DNA of 64,000 bases from Gelidibacter mesophilus DSM 14095 (GTDB lineage Bacteria; Bacteroidota; Bacteroidia; Flavobacteriales; Flavobacteriaceae): positions 372,001 to 436,000 of the forward strand of contig NZ_AUHD01000001.1 of assembly GCF_000423005.1 (NCBI RefSeq). The letters are read 5' to 3'. Below, piece after piece: positions 1-8,894 of the stretch. The first letter of the stretch is position 1; every line of letters begins with the position of its first letter. The notes under the pieces were generated by a model, which did not search any database, had not been told where the DNA came from, and worked only from the letters and a program-made list of their open reading frames with translations. The translations under genes and the position numbers were made by a program.

Positions 1-1
1 G

Positions 2-1156
2 CCGATCGTGTTAACACGTATTGACGGCCATGCCATTTTAGCCAATCAAGCGGCGTTAGATTTGGGAAAAGTGACCGTGGACAGTAACGTAAGCGGAGGT
101 GAAGTGGTTATTGAAAACGGGCAGTTAACAGGTGTTTTAGTCGATAATGCTGAGAATTTAGTGATGGCACATTGGCCGAAATCTTCTAGACAAGAAACTA
201 TTAACGCACTTTTAGATGCTCAAAAAATATGTTTGGATTACGGGTTGACTACGGTTGATGACGCAGGTTTATCTCAGGAAGTGATTGAACTTATTGATAG
301 CTTGCAACAATCCGGCGATTTGAAAATTCGAATTTATGCTATGATTTCGGGATCACAGGAAAATGTTGATCATTATCTTAAAAAAGGGGTTCGCAAAAAT
401 GATAAACTGAACGTGAGCAGTTTTAAGTTTTATGCTGATGGGGCTTTGGGCTCAAGGGGCGCCATGCTAAGAGCGCCATACAGTGATAAACCAAATCATT
501 TTGGATTAATGGTTACGGATATGGAAACCTTTAATGCTGCTGCAGAACGTATTGCAAATTCTGAATTTCAGATGAATACGCATGCCATTGGCGATTCGGC
601 AAACCATGCGGTATTACAGACCTATAATAAAGTACTCAAGGATAAAGACGGTAGACGCTGGCGTGTAGAGCATGCGCAAATTGTATCTCCAGAAGATTTC
701 GAGCTCTATAAAAACGTGATGCCATCTGTTCAGCCTACCCACGCAACATCAGATATGTATTGGGCAGAAGAGCGTTTGGGTGCTGAACGTGTTAAAGGTG
801 CCTATGCTTTTAAACAGTTATTGGAGGCCTACGGAAAAGTTGCTTTAGGGACAGATTTCCCGGTGGAGCAGGTAAGTCCATTTTTAACCTTTTATGCAGC
901 AGTAGCACGTCAGGATTTGGAGTCGTTCCCAAGAGGTGGCTATCAAATGGAAAATGCATTGACCCGTGAAGAAACTTTAAAAGGAATGACCATTTGGGCG
1001 GCCTATTCCAATTTTGAAGAAAATGAAAAGGGGAGTATTGAAAAAGGGAAATTTGCTGATTTTATTATTCTGGATAAAGATATTATGACTGCTGAGATCC
1101 ACGACATCCCGAATATCAAGGTGGAGCAGACTTTTGTGGGTGGGGAGAAACAATAA
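2..1156 (+). CDS. Amidohydrolase family 3 (YtcJ-like), 5'-truncated by the window edge
   Basis: The open frame runs in from the left edge, so the N-terminus is missing. The first in-frame GTG at 8 lies inside the conserved RIDGHAILAN segment and is not a real start. Visible landmarks are that HxxxxN segment, FYADGALGSRGA, the metal-ligand stretches THAIGD and EHAQI, and GTDFPVE, which carries the conserved Asp. These are typical of YtcJ-type metal-dependent hydrolases that cleave amide or related C-N bonds. The substrate cannot be told from sequence. It ends facing a minus-strand methyltransferase across a repeat-rich gap. Confidence 0.85.
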   Translation, partial: PIVLTRIDGHAILANQAALDLGKVTVDSNVSGGEVVIENGQLTGVLVDNAENLVMAHWPKSSRQETINALLDAQKICLDYGLTTVDDAGLSQEVIELIDSLQQSGDLKIRIYAMISGSQENVDHYLKKGVRKNDKLNVSSFKFYADGALGSRGAMLRAPYSDKPNHFGLMVTDMETFNAAAERIANSEFQMNTHAIGDSANHAVLQTYNKVLKDKDGRRWRVEHAQIVSPEDFELYKNVMPSVQPTHATSDMYWAEERLGAERVKGAYAFKQLLEAYGKVALGTDFPVEQVSPFLTFYAAVARQDLESFPRGGYQMENALTREETLKGMTIWAAYSNFEENEKGSIEKGKFADFIILDKDIMTAEIHDIPNIKVEQTFVGGEKQ

Positions 1157-1168
1157 GATCTTGAGTTA

Positions 1169-1303
1169 AAGCTATATCGCGGAGATGCACAGAGGCTCTC
1201 AGAGAAGCACAGCGCTAAACAGGTGTGCACTCAGAATTTCTAATTTTAATAATATTCTCCGCGACACTCAGTGATTTCTCCGTGAATCTCTGTGTCACAA
1301 CTC
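1169..1303. repeat. Intergenic inverted-repeat element between convergent genes
   Basis: This gap holds related CTC/GTG-rich words on both sides. CGCGGAGA (about 1178-1185) is the reverse complement of TCTCCGCG (1256-1262 and next bases), and the words CACAGAG / CTCTGTG also recur. The arms could fold into a long imperfect hairpin. It may serve both neighbours as a terminator, or it may be a member of a dispersed intergenic repeat family; that needs genome-wide counting. Confidence 0.45.
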
Positions 1304-2017
1304 CTAAAATATACGCGCCAAATAATCATAATGCTCACCCTCCATCACCAATTCACAATTTAGACCTACTGACTTGCAAGCCGTCAATAAGGTATTGAAA
1401 TCCAGATAGAGCCATGTGGTAAGTGGTGCTTCTTCTCCTTTGTAGCTCAAAAGATAATCTAGTTCTCCATAGTAATTGGCATGCATATCCTGCCAATATC
1501 CGCCATCATCGTCCTCATACATATATTTGATATCTGTAGAATCTATCAAAATTTGGCCATCTGGATTTAAAAGAGATTTCAAATGTTTTAAATAATGCGG
1601 CGTTTTTGAGAGTTCTTGAAAAATTCCGGTGCCATTCATCATTAACAAAATGGTATCAAAAGTTTCTGTTTCATCTAATATGGAAGTTAAACTGGCATTT
1701 TTAACACCTCGTTTTTGGGTCACTTCTACGGCACCTTCAGAAACATCGATTGCTTTAACATCTAAACCTTTATTTTGAAGATATAAACTATGACTTCCAG
1801 CGCCACAGCCTACATCAAGCACTTTTCCTTTTGCCAGATGCAATGCTTTTTGTTCTAATTTAGACATATCCTTATATTCTCGGAACAGGTAGGCGAGTGG
1901 TAATTCATCATCATCAGAAATATTTGTGGAGGTCACAATATTTACCGTAAAATCACCGCTGAAATAATCCAATAATGCTTTTCCAAAAATGTCTTTCATT
2001 GAAATATTTTTTTTCAT
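1304..2017 (-). CDS. Class I SAM-dependent methyltransferase
   Basis: 237 residues. Motif I of Rossmann-fold methyltransferases is at residues 66-74 (VLDVGCGAG), followed by an acidic motif II (VKAIDVSEGA) and a motif-III-like LLMMNGTGIFQ with an Asn-Gly in place of the more usual acidic stretch. The enzyme would transfer a methyl group from S-adenosylmethionine; the substrate is unknown. There is no signal peptide, so it is probably cytoplasmic. Its start is only about 50 bases from the divergent Cys-cluster gene, so the two promoters must be very close. Confidence 0.8.
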   Translation of the reverse strand: MKKNISMKDIFGKALLDYFSGDFTVNIVTSTNISDDDELPLAYLFREYKDMSKLEQKALHLAKGKVLDVGCGAGSHSLYLQNKGLDVKAIDVSEGAVEVTQKRGVKNASLTSILDETETFDTILLMMNGTGIFQELSKTPHYLKHLKSLLNPDGQILIDSTDIKYMYEDDDGGYWQDMHANYYGELDYLLSYKGEEAPLTTWLYLDFNTLLTACKSVGLNCELVMEGEHYDYLARIF

Positions 2018-2065
2018 TTCCGCTTAGACGGAAATCTTATGTTTTAAATGTATTATTTTTACACT

Positions 2066-2560
2066 ATGCAAGACATTATTGATAATCTCCCAAAGCTCGC
2101 CAAAGATAAGCATAAGGAAAATAAAACCTTCTTTGCAAAGCTTAAAAAGAAGCCGCCTAAACAATTGGATTATATTATGCAGGAACTGCATGAGCAAGAA
2201 TTTGAACGCACTGATTGCCTCAAATGTGCCAATTGCTGTAAAACGACGGGGCCTTTGTTTACCGATAAAGATGTGGAGCGGATTGCCAAGCATTTCAGAT
2301 TAAAGCCATCACAGTTTATTGCGCACTATTTGAGAGTTGATGAAGATAATGATTATGTGTTACAAAGTGTGCCTTGCACGTTTTTAGGTGCTGATAATTA
2401 TTGTTCCATTTATGAAGTTAGACCAAAGGCATGTAGAGAATTTCCACATACCGATAGAAAAAAATTTCAGCAAATTTCGAATCTTACAATGAACAATGTG
2501 GCCATTTGTCCTGCAGCCTTTAATATTGTAGAGGAAATGAAAAAACGAATAAAATTTTAA
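2066..2560 (+). CDS. YkgJ-family cysteine cluster protein
   Basis: 164 residues from the ATG at 2066. An upstream in-frame ATG at 2048 would sit inside the likely promoter stretch (TATTATTTTTAC), so the second Met is preferred. The family marker CLKCANCC is followed by spaced cysteines in VPCTFLG, NYCSIYE and KACREFPH, the pattern thought to bind a zinc or Fe-S centre. Function is not established for the family. The next gene begins immediately downstream, suggesting co-transcription. Confidence 0.8.
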   Translation: MQDIIDNLPKLAKDKHKENKTFFAKLKKKPPKQLDYIMQELHEQEFERTDCLKCANCCKTTGPLFTDKDVERIAKHFRLKPSQFIAHYLRVDEDNDYVLQSVPCTFLGADNYCSIYEVRPKACREFPHTDRKKFQQISNLTMNNVAICPAAFNIVEEMKKRIKF

Positions 2561-2570
2561 AGTGATTATG

Positions 2571-3470
2571 ATGAAAAAGTTTCTGCTGTTTATAATGTTA
2601 GCCATAGCTACGTCCCAGTTATGTATGTCTCAAGAATGGTTGACATCATTGCGCGCTGCAAAGCGTGTTGCTTTGGTCCAGGATAAATTTCTCTTTGTGA
2701 TGTGGGAAAATGCTGCTCTAATACCCTATCCGGTCATTATGAATGATGCCAATGGAAATGAAATCATTTTTGATAGTATGTTTGATAATCAGGAAATAGA
2801 TAAAATCATTTGGGATTATTTTGTGCCTGTGAAGGTTAGTGAAGATCTTTACGCCGAGTTATATGATCAAATAAAGGATACTCGGAGTCAAAGTTATATC
2901 GCTCAATTTCAGGATGATAATATTAAAATAATGGATGCCAATTTCAATATTGTTAATATCTCATGGTCTCCAGAAGCATTTTTTAACTTATCGGAGTTCA
3001 TTGGGGCCTACGCTTTAAATACGTCATTTTTAAAAGCTGAATTGCAGAATTATTCAGAGCAGAGGAATTTTGGTACGGCTTTCCGATTAGGATCTAAGTA
3101 TATGAACTATGCAATCTTGGTGAATGATAAGGTCCGGGAAAATATGATAAAATTGGCTAACATATATTTGGACGAGGCTGACGGCTATTTAATGGAGGCA
3201 GATGCAGAGAATAGGACGAAATATAAAAATACAAGTAGCTTGTTCCGGCTGTCTCAATATCTCATCGAGGATAGACCGGGAAAAGTAATTCGCTCCTTAA
3301 AAAGGTTTGACACTACTGAAATTGATGACACCAATGAATCTCTCATTTCTTTTCTTTATTATACTGCTTATCAGCTGAGAAAGGATAAAAAAAATGCAGC
3401 GCTATGGAAAAATAAGGTTTCTTCAGTAAATTTGAAGAAAGCTGAATTAATTATTAATCTTCATCGTTGA
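2571..3470 (+). CDS. Secreted protein of unknown function, possibly a thioredoxin-like fold
   Basis: About 299 residues. The start at 2571 gives a clean signal peptide (MKKFLLFIMLAIATSQLCMSQ); upstream GTG 2562 and ATG 2568 are possible. The mature N-terminus (EWLTSLRAAKRVA...KFLFVMWENAA) resembles the strand-helix opening of secreted thioredoxin-like proteins, but there is no CxxC motif, so redox activity is unlikely. The C-terminal half is helical with aromatic positions and could be a repeat-type scaffold. I do not recognise the family. It is followed 4 bases later by the hydroxylase gene. Confidence 0.6.
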   Translation: MKKFLLFIMLAIATSQLCMSQEWLTSLRAAKRVALVQDKFLFVMWENAALIPYPVIMNDANGNEIIFDSMFDNQEIDKIIWDYFVPVKVSEDLYAELYDQIKDTRSQSYIAQFQDDNIKIMDANFNIVNISWSPEAFFNLSEFIGAYALNTSFLKAELQNYSEQRNFGTAFRLGSKYMNYAILVNDKVRENMIKLANIYLDEADGYLMEADAENRTKYKNTSSLFRLSQYLIEDRPGKVIRSLKRFDTTEIDDTNESLISFLYYTAYQLRKDKKNAALWKNKVSSVNLKKAELIINLHR

Positions 3471-3474
3471 TATT

Positions 3475-4314
3475 TTGGAGCCAATCTTTAACTATTTCGA
3501 AACCATTTCCTCACTTCACAGAAGTATTATTCTTGTAGGAGGTATTACCTTGTTTTGGGTTTTGGAAGGGGTGCTGCCACTTTTCAAATTTACTTACATG
3601 AAATGGAGACACGCCTTACCCAATATATTTTTCACGCTAACTACAGTGGCGATTAATTTTGGCTTAGCCTTATTGTTGTTGCATACTGCCGATTGGGTAA
3701 AGGTTAACGAGTTTGGTATTATCAATTGGTTGCCAGAAATGCCCTTATGGTTATATGCCTTAATTGGGGTGATGTTACTTGATTTTGTTGGCGCTTATCT
3801 GCCGCATTTTGTAGAGCATAAAGTAAAACTTTTATGGATGGTTCATCTGGTTCATCACACAGATCATCATGTTGACACAACTACTGCAAACAGACATCAT
3901 CCATTGGAAAGTGTTATCCGATTTGTTTTTACGCTTTTCGGAGTATTTATCATCGGTACACCCATAGCCTTAGTTTTTCTGTACCAATCCATATCACTAA
4001 TTGCCACTCAATTTACACATGCCAATATTAAAATGCCTAAGAAATTAGATCGACTCATGAGCTATTTTATAGTATCACCAGACATGCACAAAGTTCATCA
4101 TCATAATGTGTTGCCTTTTACAGATTCTAATTATGGCAATATATTTTCTATCTGGGATCGCTTGTTTGGGACTTTTATGGTTTTGGATAGAGAAAAAATC
4201 ATTTATGGTGTGGATACTTTTCCAGATGAGGTTACGAATGGTAATATTAGTGAATTGTTGGTACAGCCATTTCATAAGTATAGAAAACCAACGACTGCTG
4301 AAACGGTAAAATAA
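3475..4314 (+). CDS. Membrane fatty acid hydroxylase / sterol desaturase family protein
   Basis: 279 residues with a TTG start 4 bases after the previous stop. The di-iron histidine clusters of the family are all visible: HFVEH (111-115), HLVHHTDHH (124-132), the HHPLE pair (141-142) and HKVHHHN near 203. Hydrophobic segments at about 18-40, 52-70 and 92-110 precede the clusters, and another lies between the second and third. Members hydroxylate or desaturate lipids at the membrane using O2; the lipid substrate is unknown. Spacing suggests an operon with the upstream secreted protein. Confidence 0.85.
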   Translation: MEPIFNYFETISSLHRSIILVGGITLFWVLEGVLPLFKFTYMKWRHALPNIFFTLTTVAINFGLALLLLHTADWVKVNEFGIINWLPEMPLWLYALIGVMLLDFVGAYLPHFVEHKVKLLWMVHLVHHTDHHVDTTTANRHHPLESVIRFVFTLFGVFIIGTPIALVFLYQSISLIATQFTHANIKMPKKLDRLMSYFIVSPDMHKVHHHNVLPFTDSNYGNIFSIWDRLFGTFMVLDREKIIYGVDTFPDEVTNGNISELLVQPFHKYRKPTTAETVK

Positions 4315-4327
4315 GTCCAATCTTTTT

Positions 4328-4729
4328 ATGATTAGAAAAAACTACAGCTATATTTTATGGACGCTCATGTTCTGTTTTTGGTTCCAAAATTTTCGAGCTC
4401 AAGAAAATTATGCTGTGCTGCGAAAAAATTTAAACATATCCGCCAAAGGGCTTTCTCACGAACTCTGCAAAACTAACGACACCTTAATTTTGCAAAGTAA
4501 AGATAGAATTGATTACGTGTATTCCATAAATAACGCACAAAAGAGAGAGTTTGATAGATACGTGTTTGAAAACCTTTTAAAGATCCCGCTCACTACATTT
4601 ACTAAGGGAAGACATGTTTTTGTGGTGCGACAAGATCAAAAGCGTATTGTATTTGTCGTTCAGATACTTGATGAATTTAAAGAAGAAGCGTTACTGAAAA
4701 TTGAAAAAGGAGTTCCTGCTAATAATTAG
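4328..4729 (+). CDS. Small secreted hypothetical protein
   Basis: 133 residues. The N-terminus is hydrophobic and Trp/Phe-rich (IRKNYSYILWTLMFCFWFQ) and ends at a likely signal cleavage after NFRAQ. The rest is a small alpha/beta domain with no motif I recognise. It starts 13 bases after the hydroxylase stop, so it is probably the last gene of that operon. Confidence 0.5.
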   Translation: MIRKNYSYILWTLMFCFWFQNFRAQENYAVLRKNLNISAKGLSHELCKTNDTLILQSKDRIDYVYSINNAQKREFDRYVFENLLKIPLTTFTKGRHVFVVRQDQKRIVFVVQILDEFKEEALLKIEKGVPANN

Positions 4730-5123
4730 CCCATGGTCTATTGTTTCTCAAGTTTAAAATTTTTTTTAAAACATTTTTAGCAAACCTAAATGTACTTTAG
4801 ATTATTAATGCTATATAACTCTTTTTCTGTGTTTTTTGAAAATAACATTCAATTGATTGCCAATAATTCCAACGCATTTGTTTTTCCGTAGATTTAATTG
4901 GTTTCACTTGCGATTGGCACCGAATTTAAAAATCTATAGAGGGAAGTCGTCAGTTGATAGTTCATTCGGGGTCCGAACGCTGTGCTCTGTCTTCCTCCTC
5001 TATGTTTTATACTTCGTAGAGCGTATTCTTGATTCCATTTCTACCAGAAATCAAAATAAAAACAATCGTCATTATTATCTGGAATGATGTATTTTTGAAC
5101 AACTTTAAAGGCATCATAAAATT
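4730..5123. other. 394-bp gap with a structured segment
   Basis: No convincing gene. The plus-strand frame 4857-5087 lacks a believable start and has no recognisable domain. At 4936-5003 the arms ATAGAGGGAAG and CTTCCTCCTCTAT pair with a two-base bulge, enclosing an inner hairpin TTCGG-GGT-CCGAA. This could be a structured leader of the permease gene or a small RNA. Confidence 0.4.
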
Positions 5124-6359
5124 TTGAATTACGAGTTTTTTATAGCTAAACGCATTATAGGTAGTAAGGCTTATAAAAGTAGTGTGTCTGCACCTATCAT
5201 AAAAATTGGTATTTCGGCCATTGCTATCGGTATGGTTGTGATGCTTATCGCAATTGCTACAGGAATCGGATTACAGCAAAAAATAAGAGATAAGGTTGTT
5301 GCGTTTAATGGTCATGTCGCTATTACAAATTATGACAGTAATGCTTCCGATGAATCTGAAATTCCTATCAGTAAAAACCAAGACTTTTATCCAGAGTTTA
5401 AGGATGTTAAAGGGATTGCGCACGTTCAGGCTACAGCTACCAAATTTGGAGTAATTCGTACAGAGACTGATTTTGAGGGTATTGTGCTCAAAGGAGTTGG
5501 CTCAGATTATAATTGGCATTATTTTGAAGAGTTCTTAATGGAGGGGAGATTGCCAAATTACTCAGGAGAGATGAGCAATGAAGTTGTGATATCTCAATAT
5601 TTAGCGAGCCGATTGCAATTTAAGCTGGGCGATTCTTTCCAAACTGTATTTAAGAAAGAAAACATTGATCAGATGCCTTGGTTAAGAGCTTTTGAGATTG
5701 TGGGCATCTACAATTCTGGAATGAAGGAAATGGATGAGAAATTTGTTATGGGAGATATTCGTCAAGTGCAGCGCCTCAATAAATGGGACGAGGAGCAAGT
5801 GGGGAATTTTGAGGTGTTTCTTGATGACTTTAATCAAATGGAAACCAAAGGGATTGAAATTTATGACACTATTCCCTCAGATCTTGATGCAACCACCGTG
5901 CAGCAGAAATATATTTCTGTTTTTGAATGGATTGGTATCTTTGACAATAACACTTACGGTATTATTGGCATTATGATTCTTGTAGCGGGTATCAATATGA
6001 TTACTGCTTTATTGGTTCTTATTTTGGAGCGAACCCAAATGATTGGCATCTTAAAGGCCTTGGGAAGCAACAATTGGAGTATTAGAAAAGTATTTTTATA
6101 TAACGCTACCTATCTCATAGGATTGGGATTGTTATGGGGCAATTTAATTGGTTTGGGATTATTATTTGCACAGAAGTATTTTGGAATTGTAGCTTTGAAT
6201 CCTAAAGAATATTACGTGTCTGAAGCTCCAGTCTACCTTAGTTTAGACTATATTTTAATGCTTAATTTAGGAACATTTATCGTTTGTTTATTAATGCTTA
6301 TAATTCCTTCCATTATCATCACTAAGATTTCTCCGGTTAAGGCGATGCGCTTTGATTGA
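5124..6359 (+). CDS. FtsX/LolC-E-type ABC transporter permease
   Basis: 411 residues with a TTG start. It shows the LolC/E layout: a first membrane helix at about 25-48 (IGISAIAIGMVVMLIAIATG), a long periplasmic domain, then three C-terminal helices around 275-305, 325-350 and 375-400. It ends with the family-typical ISPVKAMRFD. Such permeases couple to an ATPase to extract lipoproteins or lipids from the inner membrane. No ATPase gene is adjacent; the partner must be elsewhere. A bidirectional-looking terminator lies about 95 bases downstream. Confidence 0.85.
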   Translation: MNYEFFIAKRIIGSKAYKSSVSAPIIKIGISAIAIGMVVMLIAIATGIGLQQKIRDKVVAFNGHVAITNYDSNASDESEIPISKNQDFYPEFKDVKGIAHVQATATKFGVIRTETDFEGIVLKGVGSDYNWHYFEEFLMEGRLPNYSGEMSNEVVISQYLASRLQFKLGDSFQTVFKKENIDQMPWLRAFEIVGIYNSGMKEMDEKFVMGDIRQVQRLNKWDEEQVGNFEVFLDDFNQMETKGIEIYDTIPSDLDATTVQQKYISVFEWIGIFDNNTYGIIGIMILVAGINMITALLVLILERTQMIGILKALGSNNWSIRKVFLYNATYLIGLGLLWGNLIGLGLLFAQKYFGIVALNPKEYYVSEAPVYLSLDYILMLNLGTFIVCLLMLIIPSIIITKISPVKAMRFD

Positions 6360-6452
6360 TTTAATTGGAAGTCTTTCTTTTTCATAACACTTACCAATAA
6401 AAGCGTATTCGAGTGGTCCACGCCAAATGTTTTGGGGAAGGCTAAAAAATTA

Positions 6453-6489
6453 AAAAAGCCTAATAAATCTTTGATTTATTAAGCTTTTT
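6453..6489. terminator. Hairpin with A- and T-tracts
   Basis: AAAAAGCCTAATAAATC pairs with GATTTATTAAGCTTTTT with one mismatch, around a short TTT loop. The T-tract on each strand suits both the plus-strand permease and the minus-strand tRNA. Confidence 0.75.
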
Positions 6490-6534
6490 CTGATAAGGAT
6501 GGTCACGCTTTTAGACGTGACGACCTCTATTTTG

Positions 6535-6609
6535 TCGGGGTGGCAGGATTCGAACCTGCGACCTCCGCGTCCCAAACGCGGCGCGATAACCGGGCTACGC
6601 TACACCCCG
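6535..6609 (-). tRNA. tRNA-Pro (TGG anticodon)
   Basis: The minus strand folds as a complete 75-nt cloverleaf. The acceptor stem pairs CGGGGTG with CACCCCG with an A discriminator, the anticodon loop TTTGGGA sits on a CCGCG/CGCGG stem, and the T arm is GCAGG-TTCGAAT-CCTGC. The anticodon TGG reads proline codons. The terminal CCA is not encoded (CAA follows). Confidence 0.97.
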
Positions 6610-6721
6610 AATTGGTTATCTTCAATCGATTTTATTTTTTAAAATCAAGGTGCAAATATATAGCTTTTCTTTGAATAGTAACAATTATTATTTATAAATT
6701 TAGAGATTAAAGACGAATTGT

Positions 6722-7828
6722 ATGAAACTCCAGAATTTTATTATTTTACTATTTGCATTTGTTGGCGTAACTTCTTGTGCTCAGGATAAGAATCCGATCA
6801 ATACTGAACATGGCCATGAGGTCGTAGTTCCAGAATTGAGCATCCCGTGGGGCTTTACATTTTTACCCGACGGATCAATGTTGATTAATGAGAAAGAGGG
6901 GAAAATGATTCATTTTAAGGACGGAAAAAAAATAGAAATTCATGGGCTGCCAGATATTTATAACAGAGGCCAAGGTGGATTAATGGATATCGTCCTGCAT
7001 CCTAATTATGAGAAAAATGGTTGGATTTACTTTACTTACGCTTCTTCGGAGGGTGATGAAGAGGGTGGAAACACTGCATTGATGCGCGCTAAATTTGAAA
7101 ACAATTCACTTATTGACAAGAAATTGCTTTACAAAGCCACTCCAAATACAACCAAAGGGCAGCATTTTGGCTCGCGTATTGTTTTTGATAACGATGGTTA
7201 TCTTTATTTTACTATTGGAGAACGAGGCGAAAGAGACGTCAATCCGCAAGATATTACGAGAGATGGTGGCAAAGTCTATCGTCTTAATGACGATGGTTCT
7301 GTGCCCAATGACAATCCATTTGTAAATGATGCAAACGCTAAAAAAGCAATATACTCCTATGGACATCGTAATCCGCAAGGCATGGTAGTGCATCCTGAAA
7401 CGGGAGAGGTTTGGACGCATGAACATGGACCAAAAGGGGGTGATGAGATTAATATCATTAAAAAGGGCGCCAACTATGGTTGGCCCGTTATTAGTTTTGG
7501 TGTCAATTATGTAGGAACAAGTTTTACTGATATAACTGAAAAAGAAGGAATGGAGCAACCGCTTCATTATTGGGACCCTTCAATAGCACCAAGTGGAATG
7601 GCGTTTATAACCAGTGAGGTTTATCCAGGTTGGAAAGGAGATTTAATGGTAGGGTCCTTAAAATTTAATTATATGGATAAAGTTGTTTTAAAAGACGGGA
7701 AAGTTGTGAAAGAAGAACGGTTTTTAGATGGATTGGGTCGTGTGAGAAGTATCAACCAGGGGCCTGATGGCTATATTTATGTAGGCATTGAAAATTTGGG
7801 AATCGTAAAATTGCTGCCAAATAAATAA
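6722..7828 (+). CDS. PQQ-dependent sugar dehydrogenase (GSDH family), lipoprotein
   Basis: 368 residues with a lipobox ending at Cys19 (GVTSC). Family landmarks include SIPWGFTFLPDG, NRGQGGLMDIVLHP, HFGSRIVFDNDG, YSYGHRNPQGMVVHP, EHGPKGGDEIN and ANYGWP. These match the soluble glucose/sorbosone dehydrogenase beta-propeller. It should oxidise sugar aldehydes or alcohols in the periplasm and pass electrons on. The next gene, 2 bases downstream, encodes a c-type cytochrome lipoprotein, a natural electron acceptor. The exact substrate is not known. Confidence 0.88.
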   Translation: MKLQNFIILLFAFVGVTSCAQDKNPINTEHGHEVVVPELSIPWGFTFLPDGSMLINEKEGKMIHFKDGKKIEIHGLPDIYNRGQGGLMDIVLHPNYEKNGWIYFTYASSEGDEEGGNTALMRAKFENNSLIDKKLLYKATPNTTKGQHFGSRIVFDNDGYLYFTIGERGERDVNPQDITRDGGKVYRLNDDGSVPNDNPFVNDANAKKAIYSYGHRNPQGMVVHPETGEVWTHEHGPKGGDEINIIKKGANYGWPVISFGVNYVGTSFTDITEKEGMEQPLHYWDPSIAPSGMAFITSEVYPGWKGDLMVGSLKFNYMDKVVLKDGKVVKEERFLDGLGRVRSINQGPDGYIYVGIENLGIVKLLPNK

Positions 7829-7830
7829 TT

Positions 7831-8238
7831 ATGAAAACAAACATAGTTCTATTTTTTTTAACTCTAATATTTTCTTGTAGCTCAGCTCCAGCGCAAACGC
7901 CAGAAATGAAAGAGAGTATTGCAAAGGGAGCCGCGGTATATGAGGATTTTTGTATGAGCTGCCATATGCCAGATGGAAAAGGCGTGCCTGAAGCGTTTCC
8001 GCCTTTGGCCAACTCAGATTATTTATTGAAAAAACGTCAAGAAAGTATCAAGGCTGTTAAACATGGAATGTCAGGAGAAATTACGGTGAACGGTATTAAA
8101 TATAACAGCGCGATGGCCGCATTAGGACTTTCCGATAATGAGGTTGCAGATGTCATGAACTATATTTTAAATTCTTGGGGAAATCAAGATGACAAAATGG
8201 TAACCGTTACTGAAGTTTCTAAAGTTGAGAGAGAGTAG
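7831..8238 (+). CDS. Cytochrome c family lipoprotein
   Basis: 135 residues. A lipobox gives Cys16 (LIFSC) and a single haem site CMSCH is at 41-45. Downstream PPLANSDYL and Met residues in HGMSG or YNSAMAAL supply a likely axial ligand. The fold is a small class I cytochrome c. It starts 2 bases after the sugar dehydrogenase and is probably its electron acceptor at the outer face of a membrane. Confidence 0.9.
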   Translation: MKTNIVLFFLTLIFSCSSAPAQTPEMKESIAKGAAVYEDFCMSCHMPDGKGVPEAFPPLANSDYLLKKRQESIKAVKHGMSGEITVNGIKYNSAMAALGLSDNEVADVMNYILNSWGNQDDKMVTVTEVSKVERE

Positions 8239-8251
8239 TTCTTTATATTTG
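8225..8251 (+). promoter_or_regulatory. Candidate Bacteroidota promoter for udk operon
   Basis: TATATTTG (8244-8251) fits TANNTTTG, with a TTG at 8225-8227 16 bases upstream. A second match, TAAATTTG, is at 8254-8261. Either would give a short leader before the udk ATG at 8285. Confidence 0.45.
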
Positions 8252-8284
8252 GTTAAATTTGCCCTGAAATTTAAACCATAGAGA

Positions 8285-8893
8285 ATGCTTATTATAGGAA
8301 TTGCTGGCGGTACAGGATGTGGAAAAACAACGGTCGTCAATCAAATTTTAAATGAATTGCCTGAGGGTGAAGTTGGGGTGATTTCTCAAGATTCCTATTA
8401 TATGGATACCACCCATTTGAGTTTTCATGAACGGGAAAAAATTAATTTTGATCATCCACGTTCTATTGATTTTGAATTATTGGAAAGCCATTTGAGAGAT
8501 TTACGCGAAGGAAAAGATGTCCATCAACCTGTATATTCGTTTCTAAAACACAACAGAACAGGAGATACCATCTTAACGCATCCACGAAAAGTAATGATTG
8601 TTGAGGGTATTTTAATTCTGACCAATCCGGAATTGCGCAAAATGTTCGATATCAAAATTTTTGTGCATGCAGATAGTGATGAACGTTTGATTAGGCGATT
8701 GAAACGTGATATCTCAGAGCGTGGTCGTGATTTGGATGAAGTGTTGGCCCGCTACAAAAACACTCTAAAACCCATGCACCAACAGTTTATCGAACCGATG
8801 AAAGAATATGCTGATATCATCATTCCAAACAATAAGTATAATACTGTGGCAGTTGATATTGTGAAATCTATTATTAACCAACGTTTAGTATAA
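8285..8893 (+). CDS. udk: Uridine kinase
   Basis: 202 residues, the usual length. The P-loop GGTGCGKT is at residues 8-15, followed by the family segments SQDSYYMD and NFDHPRSIDFELL, and RLIRRLKRDISERGRDLDEV. It phosphorylates uridine and cytidine in the pyrimidine salvage pathway, in the cytoplasm. It heads a head-to-tail run with the FtsB-like gene (1 base gap) and mutAB. Confidence 0.95.
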   Translation: MLIIGIAGGTGCGKTTVVNQILNELPEGEVGVISQDSYYMDTTHLSFHEREKINFDHPRSIDFELLESHLRDLREGKDVHQPVYSFLKHNRTGDTILTHPRKVMIVEGILILTNPELRKMFDIKIFVHADSDERLIRRLKRDISERGRDLDEVLARYKNTLKPMHQQFIEPMKEYADIIIPNNKYNTVAVDIVKSIINQRLV

Positions 8894-8894
8894 T

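Noticed and set aside
4857-5087. A 76-residue plus-strand frame in the permease leader region
   Set aside because: The composition is odd and overlaps the GC-rich hairpin; no start signal or homology is apparent.
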